From the NCBI GenBank assembly GCA_033816765.1, contig JAVSIV010000040.1, positions 1-13,848 on the forward strand: DNA of 13,848 nucleotides, in the 5' to 3' direction. A model generated the notes under the pieces. That model was not told where the DNA came from, ran no database searches, and saw nothing but the letters and a program-made list of their open reading frames with translations. The DNA comes from Nothopassalora personata. Its lineage: Eukaryota; Ascomycota; Dothideomycetes; Mycosphaerellales; Mycosphaerellaceae. Shown in pieces: positions 8,601-13,848 of the stretch (the stretch's first letter is position 1; every line of letters starts with the position of its first letter). A program made the translations under genes and the position numbers.

Positions 8601-9587
8601 GCAAAGTTGTCAAGGACACTAGAGAGCCCGATCTTCTCAACATCCTCATATAGCTCAGCAGCAGGGACCGCACCTTGGAGCAAAGCATGGTTGATTACAC
8701 TCCGACATACTGGGCCTGACCATCTTCGCGGAAGACCTCCTCATTATACTCAGGTTCATCTTCACAGGTGACCACTTGTCCAGTGCGAACCTCAGGTCCT
8801 TTCCTGCAAGACGTCGCACTGTAGCGAGCTTCTCCTGAAGAGCGGGGGTGTTAGCAACGCGACCGAAGAGGGCAGCCTCGAACCAGCGACCATATCGAAA
8901 CCAATCTTGGGCGTTCACATTGGAAACGTTGTCTGGAGGATCTGATCAATCAGTAGATGATACCCTCTTCCTTTGTAACCGGGCCATCACCAGCTGAACC
9001 ATACTGTCGGACGTAGTTGTCAATCCTCATAGTCTTGGCATTCTGCATACGCTTCCTTTGTGCGAAGGGGGCGTTCACGGGACCAACAGGCATATCCTTA
9101 GGCAGTCCTTTGTTAGCATCGTTCCCTGGTCTGTTCACTTGGGCATCACTTCCCCTTCCTAGGGTTACCCCGATTCAGCTGATGACTGAGTTTCGCTCAT
9201 TTGAGCACTGACTTCGTCAATCATTTCAACCTCCCTGCTGGTCAATCTCAGCTTGCCGGATCTCCTGTTCCAATTGCAGGCGAACTTTCTCAGCAGCCTC
9301 AGCTCGGGCTCGCAGATCCTGGGCTGAGGACCGGGTCCTCGGGTACGGATTCTTCAGAATACCTACGGGTGCCTTCCCTTTCACTTTGTCAGACTGCACA
9401 GGATAGGCAGATACCTCGTCAAGCTCGCCAAGTCGGTTGCCTGCTCCGCTTCACTTTCTCCGAATGAGACCCAATATGTCCCAGCAGCCCTTCTCCTTTT
9501 GGCCAGACCGCGCGTCCTGAGGGCCATACTCCATTAAATGCCTGAAGTTAGGAGGGGGCTTAGAATGATCAGGAGGCGTGACCTTAG
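8601..9587 (-). CDS. gag: Gag C-terminal / Gag-Pro linker (frames broken)
   Basis: This is coding-like sequence between the Gag core and protease. Reading leftward: a Pro-rich piece (VTKVTPPDHSKPPPNF), an acidic and then basic stretch with PYPRTRSSAQ, a predicted coiled coil rich in Ala/Glu/Gln/Arg (AEAAEKVRLQLEQEIRQAEI, near 9240-9300), a segment at 9138-8950 (NAPFAQRKRMQNAK, DGPVTKEEGIIY), then an aromatic segment (QDWFRYGRWFEAALFGRV, about 8900) and an acidic stretch leading into the protease. At least four frame changes occur (near 9600, 9460, 9230 and 8760). Proline/coiled-coil linkers of this sort are common in fungal Ty3/gypsy polyproteins; the role is unknown. Confidence 0.6.
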
Positions 9588-10978
9588 TCACCCCAGCGTA
9601 GTCCCTACCCATCCATTGCTTACGCAGTGCGGGAATTCATACTGGTTGTCAAACTCGATCGGTCCATAATGTTCTTCGAGCAGAGGGAGCATGCAGAGCA
9701 GTTTCGGTTTGCTGTAGTCCCTCCGAAAGTTGAACTTGGCGGGACGTGGATCGCCTTCTTTCCCTAGATACCACCAGTTGTTCGGGGCGAGGTATACGTA
9801 GCCCCGGGATATTAAGGACCTCATCGCCCCACAATTGCTGGCCTGGTGCTTCGAACTGCCACAGTTGTAGCAACAACCATCCATCGCTTTGGACTGTTCG
9901 CGATTTTGCGATGGGGGACGCTGCATTGCGTAAACCTGCAGTTCAGTGTCTGGGTCGTGCCTCTCTGGTTGCATAGAGCGTTGATTCTCGCTCGGGTAGA
10001 AGGCACCCGCGTCCGCGACGCGACCGCGCTGGTATGCACGTATGCTCATTTCAGCTACCTTCTGGATTAGGTCATCATCAACAACAGTCCTGGAGGTGGC
10101 CTTCTTAAGCGTGTCAATCTCAGGCTTGAGGCGCGGCATTTGCTTCACGACTGAGCGGTGCAGCTGAGGCAAAGCAAGAGGGAAATCTGTATGCACAGCT
10201 TTCCATCCCTCCTCACCATCTGCGATGCTAGCAGCTTCATCGAGATCTCTGAAAGTCCCTGAACTTCTCAGGTTGCTTTGGGTGAAGCCCGCAAGCCTTG
10301 TAGACCGCTTTCGCGACTGCCTCTGGCAATCCCTGAAGGAGAAGGCGACTCCGGAGCTGTTATCCAAATCCTCAGGTTCAATTAGGTCACTTGAGGATAC
10401 AAATAGGCGGATGAATTCCTTCACATCTTGTTCTTCAGGCCTCTTGCCTTGCTGCGCCCTACACATCTCCTCAAGATATTCCCGACTCCCCAACATCGAG
10501 TGGGCGTCAAACCTTGAGAATTCTGACAAGAACGCCCTCCTGAAACGTGCCTTGCTGGTGAGCCACCCAGGCAGCCTCATGACCACACGCCGGATAGTAA
10601 TTTCGCAATTGCGCTCAAACCTGCCCCAGAAATCATCCTTCTTAATGGATGCCCGAGGCGGATACTGGTCCATTAGGTCGCCAAACCGCTCCAGAACTCA
10701 GTAGCATTGGTGCCATCAAAGAACGGATTCTCAGCACCTCCTGGAGGTGGAAAGCGAGGGCCAGCGTTTTCCATTGCTACTGCCAATCGTCCAAAGAGGG
10801 CAGTTATAGCATCCATTCCAATTGTGCTGTTCATTCCTACACCCATACCCAATTCAGCGGCGCTGGTTCCGCTTCTCCCTTCTTTACTAGATTCAGGTGT
10901 TTCCCCTTCCTCCGATTCCTCCATCCCCTCATGAGGGACAGAATCCCTGTAGACCCCTTCCATTTTCGTGGGGTTCAC
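9588..10978 (-). CDS. gag: Gag (capsid and CCHC nucleocapsid)
   Basis: Gag forms the virus-like particle and binds the element's RNA. The ATG at 10978 (MNPTKMEGVYRDS) opens an acidic, Ser/Glu-rich start and a Gly/Pro stretch (PRFPPPGGAENPFFDG), then the capsid-like core FDGTNATEF, followed in a second frame (10673-9588) by MDQYPPRASIKKDDFWGRFE and a long helical region. A zinc knuckle of the form CX2CX4HX4C (C-YN-C-GSSK-H-QASN-C) lies at 9831-9872, and is followed by YVYLAPNNWWYLGKEGDPRPAKF-like sequence. The two frames join at about 10692, where one base seems missing within the conserved core (EFW then ERFGDLMDQ); this looks like an indel, not a regulated shift. The start codon was chosen because it is the first ATG after the leader and opens the frame. 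Confidence 0.85.
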
Positions 10979-11097
10979 AGGCTGTTCGTAGCCTCTGCCT
11001 ATGTCGCAAAGGTGCTAAGTTTTTCTGGTGATGCAGCCGTATCCATTGTTGCGTGGTGCTTGCTTCAGAATGTGCTGATACTAGTTGTTGCTTGACA

Positions 11098-11203
11098 GAC
11101 CTTGTGACCGTGATTGTTGCTGAATACCTTGGACCTTGAATGTTTTTCGACCTTAGTCGACCTTGACCGTGAACCTTGGACCTTGAACCGTGATTTTGAC
11201 CTT
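11098..11203 (-). repeat. GACCTT / CCGTGA repeat cluster in the leader
   Basis: GACCTT occurs six times (11098, 11132, 11149, 11159, 11179, 11198) and CCGTGA three times (11107, 11167, 11188) in 106 bases, including the tandem TCGACCTTAG-TCGACCTTG and two copies of CCTTGGACCTTGAA. In the element's RNA the unit reads AAGGUC. The position right after the primer-binding site suggests a candidate packaging or dimerisation region, which is an inference. Confidence 0.65.
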
Positions 11204-11249
11204 ACAAACTGGATGCTGATACGCCACCGGGTGTACACTTGATAACCCC

Positions 11250-11264
11250 CCTCATTGACCACCA
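11250..11264 (-). promoter_or_regulatory. Primer-binding site
   Basis: On the minus strand TGGTGGTCAATGAGG begins three bases after the 5' LTR. It starts with TGG, the complement of the tRNA 3' CCA end, as in tRNA-primed LTR elements. It would pair with a tRNA ending in CCTCATTGACCACCA. It does not match the initiator-methionine site TGGTAGCAGAGC or TGGTATCAGAGC often seen, and I cannot assign the tRNA. Confidence 0.65.
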
Positions 11265-11267
11265 AAA

Positions 11268-11645
11268 TAATGTCTACCAACCACCCTATGTAGGCCTGTC
11301 CAAGTTGTGGTGGTATGGAGCGGTGCTTACGTAAGCAGGGGTATTTGCCGGTCCTGGGACCGGGAAATCAGGTCACGTGACGAGCAGTGCAGTAGCCAGA
11401 TAAAACAAGAGGATTGGCGGACCCTAAACCCCTATGCCCTCTACTCGAGAGGTATGAATTGAACTGTTGCCTTGATGCTACGCTTACAATGCTCAACTGC
11501 GCAATATATATCTCAATAGCCATACCAGGTCCTGCTGGCTTGCCCAAATGTCCAATCAAACCTAAATGAATTTGGGCAAGTTGGACCCAAGGGACCCCCC
11601 CCCCCTCCAAACCCAAGGTCCAACACAACCCATTAGTCGTCAATA
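11268..11645 (-). repeat. 5' LTR (right copy, 378 bp)
   Basis: This is the partner of 64-438. The only differences are homopolymer lengths (for example C4 against C3, 11 C against 7 C). It is the promoter-bearing LTR for leftward transcription, with a TATATAT box at 11505-11511. It contains GCTTACGTAAGC (11325-11336), GTCACGTGAC (11372-11381) and the GC-rich inverted repeat (11343-11368). Confidence 0.93.
11343..11368. repeat. GC-rich inverted repeat in the 5' LTR
   Basis: GCCGGTCC-T-GGGACCGG with ATTT/AAAT shoulders, next to GTCACGTGAC. It lies downstream of the TATA box in the direction of transcription, so it probably falls within the transcribed part of the LTR. Confidence 0.7.
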
Positions 11646-11649
11646 ATAG
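11646..11649. repeat. Target-site duplication ATAG, right copy
   Basis: Matches 60-63; the equivalent unmutated bases in the inner copy are ACAG at 6616-6619. Confidence 0.75.
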
Positions 11650-13014
11650 GTAGGCGTAGGCTAGTCTAGGATCTTAGCTATAACCTTTAGGTTAGGATAG
11701 CGACCGTCCGGGGCTAGTAACGTACCTAACAATCTTAAGCTTTTTATATAACTATTAGGATTTGCCTCTAGTAACTACCGTACTAGCTCTCTCTAGGTTA
11801 GTAAGAACTAGATCTAGGGAGACGATGTGCTTAACGACCTATTTCCTTAACCTAGGCTCTACTTCGGCATTCCTATAGTCCCTTAGTTAGTCCCTTAATA
11901 CCGATGTTATCGAGAAACGGCTTCGCTCGATACGAGATATAATTAAGTAGAATCTTTGTTACCGTACGCACCGAACTAAGTAGCTAAATTCGTAGCTCCT
12001 TAAGGTAGAGTCGTGTACGTACTAGGCTAAGAGGGGTTATAAAGGCTATTAAGTTCCGGTAGGACTTATCTAAAGTAATCTAATTATAACCTAAAAACAG
12101 GTCTATAAGTAAAGCGACTCGGTAACCGGTAAAATCCTCTAAGAAGCTATCCGTGTCCGGTAGAATGTTAGTATCGCGTATAGTAACCTTATTTAGGAGC
12201 ATAGCTAAGTTAATTAACCGATATAGCATATCGCTTCTAGAGGCATTAACCTTCTTTACGACTAGGAACTAGCTATTAGAATATGCCCCTTATAAGTATT
12301 CTAGGATGTTATTCTTAATCCGGGCTCTAATTATACGTTTAATAATTGCCCTAAGACTTAGTATAACCGGATAGGGCGTACCTACTATAGCCTATAAGGG
12401 ACCGTATTAATCTTCTAAGGTAGCATAACGTCGTGCCTAATTTACCTTATGTAAACTAAAATCCTAAGTAAGGACTGCCTCCCGGTTATAGAGCATCTTA
12501 TCGAATAAGGCCCTTTCTATAGTAATAGCTTTAATGCTAACCTTAATTAAGGTAAGTCGTTCTAGAGTAATCCGGCTACCTCGCTTAATACTTAAGAATT
12601 TCTTAGTTAAGTACTTCCTATCGAACGGACCTTGTCCTTTAGGCATCTTAGATTCTAGGTATAGTACCCTACGCTTCAATTCTATATCTCCCTTAACTCG
12701 TGATTCTAGGCGTTCGTAAACGCTCGCGTCTACTAGCTTCTTCTTATCCGCCTTACGCTTATACATCGTAAAGACCTACGGCATCCTAATATTAGCTATA
12801 TGTCGGCCTACTTATTACTTCCGTACCTAAGCATTTAATATAGATTGCCTTAGGATCTCGGAGGGCTAATCCCCTTAAACTAAATAAACGTTAGTAATAG
12901 AATCTCCCTCGAACGCGCCTATTCCAGTTTCTATAACTCGTTCCTTTATTCTAGTAGTCCTAAGCAATCCTAATAAGTAGCTAAATGGTTGCTAGGCGTT
13001 AGAGCCTTACCGGG

Positions 13015-13056
13015 TTCCTATAGATACGTCGTGTCTTCCTATAGATACGTTGTGTC
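13015..13056. repeat. 21-bp tandem duplication in the mutated copy
   Basis: Two units of TTCCTATAGATACGTYGTGTC (13015-13035 and 13036-13056) stand where the inner copy has one (7980-8000). The units differ at one base, C against T at a CpG/TpG position. Confidence 0.75.
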
Positions 13057-13086
13057 GTAGTCGTATCCGTTTTCCTTACTATAGCT

Positions 13087-13111
13087 ATTTACCGGTCCCG
13101 GGACCGTAAAT
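13087..13111. repeat. GC-rich palindrome in the mutated copy
   Basis: Counterpart of 8031-8055, here with the complete CCGGTCCCGGGACCG core flanked by ATTTA and TAAAT. The palindrome therefore predates the split of the two copies. Confidence 0.75.
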
Positions 13112-13179
13112 TAAAGTCCGAGGTTTCTCCGAGATAGTACGAGAACCTTACGATTTTATTAAATCCGGCTTTAGTAAGT

Positions 13180-13221
13180 TGTAGGTTAAGCGTCGTAACT
13201 TAACCTACCCTTCTATTTCCC
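13180..13221 (-). promoter_or_regulatory. Remnant of the protease-RT frameshift signal in the mutated copy
   Basis: The heptamer GGGAAAT, a 5-base spacer and a hairpin (GTAGGTTAAG / CTTAACCTAC) align base for base with 8126-8167. RIP has changed both arms of the stem together, so the pairing is kept. The stop is now TAA. Confidence 0.55.
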
Positions 13222-13848
13222 GACGCTTTTAATAGTTCTTAAAGGGTCTTATACCTATCCGAGCTAACTAGGGTAGTAAATATAACACTTTCACCTTTAC
13301 GGCTAGTAATAGTCTCCTCCTATAAACTATTATCGCAGTTACGGGTAGTAAGCCGCACCCTTACGGGCCTACGGACGTCCTAGGATTGTTAGTAAGTTTA
13401 GATCCGAGGAGATAAACATGTCTACTTAGTAGTAAACCCTAAATACCTAAATATCTAAATTGCTCTAATACCTTTAAACTAGGCCCGCCCTCTAGTACCT
13501 CGAAAGGTAAGCTAAGTACTCGACATTACTAGTAACCTAAACCTATAAGCGTTCTCTAGCCGATAATATTTACCTCGGAACCCTTATTAAAATAGGTACC
13601 TAATCTAGTTCTTATTTATCCTAAACTCCGCTACTACCTAAGGACTAGGGACTATAGTAAAGTTGTTAAGGATACTAGAGAGCCCGATTTTCTTAACGCC
13701 CTTATATAGCTTAGTAGTAGGGACCGCACCCTTAGAGTAAAGTATAGTTAATATACTCCGACCATACTAGGCCTAACTATCTTCGCCGGAAGACCTCCTT
13801 ATTATACTTAGGTTATCTTTATAGGTAACTACTTATCTAGTACGAACC

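Larger units (their letters stand above)
10979..11267 (-). other. 5' leader of the element
   Basis: This is the untranslated stretch between the 5' LTR and the gag ATG. It holds the primer-binding site at 11250-11264 and a cluster of GACCTT repeats at 11098-11203; the remainder shows nothing distinctive. Packaging and dimerisation signals are expected here by analogy with other LTR elements, but none is proven. An open frame at 11280-11065 is rich in Arg/Ser and is probably a by-product of the repeats. Confidence 0.6.
64..11645 (-). mobile_element. Full-length Ty3/gypsy (Metaviridae) LTR retrotransposon with an extra 3' gene
   Basis: Near-identical direct LTRs bound an 11,582-bp element that carries, on the minus strand, Gag, protease, RT, RNase H and integrase in that order. 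RT-RNase H before integrase is the Ty3/gypsy order. A primer-binding site lies 3 bases inside the 5' LTR (right end) and a purine tract lies 2 bases before the 3' LTR (left end). A 4-bp duplication ATAG flanks it. Fungal members are usually about 5-8 kb; this one is longer because about 3.9 kb (439-4317) follows pol and holds an unrecognised gene. CpA and TpG are abundant, so it has not been through RIP, unlike the copy it interrupts. LTRs without substitutions suggest recent insertion. Several reading-frame breaks exist, many of homopolymer type. No chromodomain was recognised after integrase. Confidence 0.92.
11646..13848 (-). pseudogene. pol: RIP-mutated Ty3/gypsy copy: RT to protease (right flank)
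   Basis: This stretch is collinear with 6616-8791 of the inner element in the same orientation, covering RT, the linker and protease, and it runs off the window. In the first 50 or so aligned bases seven of eight CpA or TpG sites have become TpA; CpG sites are mostly spared and the pattern persists to the end. The catalytic FLDD has become FLDN (codon at 11906-11908, GAC to AAC), and stops TAG/TAA are scattered throughout. The largest open remnant is 12766-12464, a readable version of the RT lead-in and linker (MYKRKADKKKLVDASVYE). Several inner-copy frame breaks are absent here. It contains a private 21-bp tandem duplication at 13015-13056. It is dead sequence, mutated before the inner element arrived. 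Confidence 0.93.

Noticed and set aside
10680..10700. A programmed frameshift inside Gag
   Set aside because: The break falls within the conserved capsid core with no slippery site or structure; one lost base explains it better.
11065..11280. Small Arg/Ser-rich leader ORF as a real gene
   Set aside because: Its composition is dictated by the GACCTT repeats and it overlaps the primer-binding site and the LTR end.
12464..12766. The open frame in the right flank as a functional gene
   Set aside because: It is a fragment of the RIP-mutated RT linker surrounded by stops, homologous to 7400-7735.
1..13848. CRISPR array, tRNA, rRNA or bacterial operon signals
   Set aside because: No regularly spaced repeats, cloverleaf with CCA-adjacent stem, rRNA motif or ribosome-binding site pattern was seen; the window is fungal repeat DNA.

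Overview
The window looks like repeat-rich DNA from a filamentous ascomycete (Pezizomycotina). It is almost entirely one very long Ty3/gypsy LTR retrotransposon, in minus orientation, inserted into an older copy of its own family. The fungal call rests on the style of the Gag-Pol and on the flanking copy. Relative to the inner copy, nearly every CpA/TpG in the flanks has become TpA, the classic mark of repeat-induced point mutation (RIP). No ordinary host gene is visible, so the species cannot be named.

Layout on the + axis: 1-63 and 11646-13848 are the two halves of the RIP-mutated old copy (equivalent to 6556-6619 and 6616-8791 of the inner element). The inner element is 64-11645, about 11.6 kb, with LTRs at 64-438 and 11268-11645, target-site duplication ATAG, a primer-binding site at 11250-11264 and a polypurine tract at 441-449. 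Read on the minus strand the order is: 5' LTR, leader with GACCTT repeats, Gag with a CCHC knuckle, a Gag-Pro linker, protease, a probable -1 frameshift signal, reverse transcriptase, RNase H, integrase with a GPY/F-like end and an acidic tail (to 4318). Then comes an unexpected 3.9 kb: a promoter-like stretch (3789-4317), an unrecognised gene of about 900 codons (about 3788 down to 1018), a repeat-rich 3' region, the polypurine tract and the 3' LTR.

The reading frames are broken in many places, but the two LTRs differ only in homopolymer length, with no substitutions. At several breaks the mutated flanking copy still carries the missing base. Many frameshifts may therefore be sequencing or consensus errors in a young, perhaps intact, element. 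A frame change at the protease/RT junction is different: the stop, spacing and hairpin occur in both copies, next to a consensus slippery heptamer.

The points most worth a second look are the unidentified extra gene 3' of pol, the candidate -1 frameshift signal, and a CCGGTCCCGGGACCGG-type palindrome that recurs in the LTRs, in pol and in front of the extra gene, beside a CACGTG box in the LTRs and before the extra gene.
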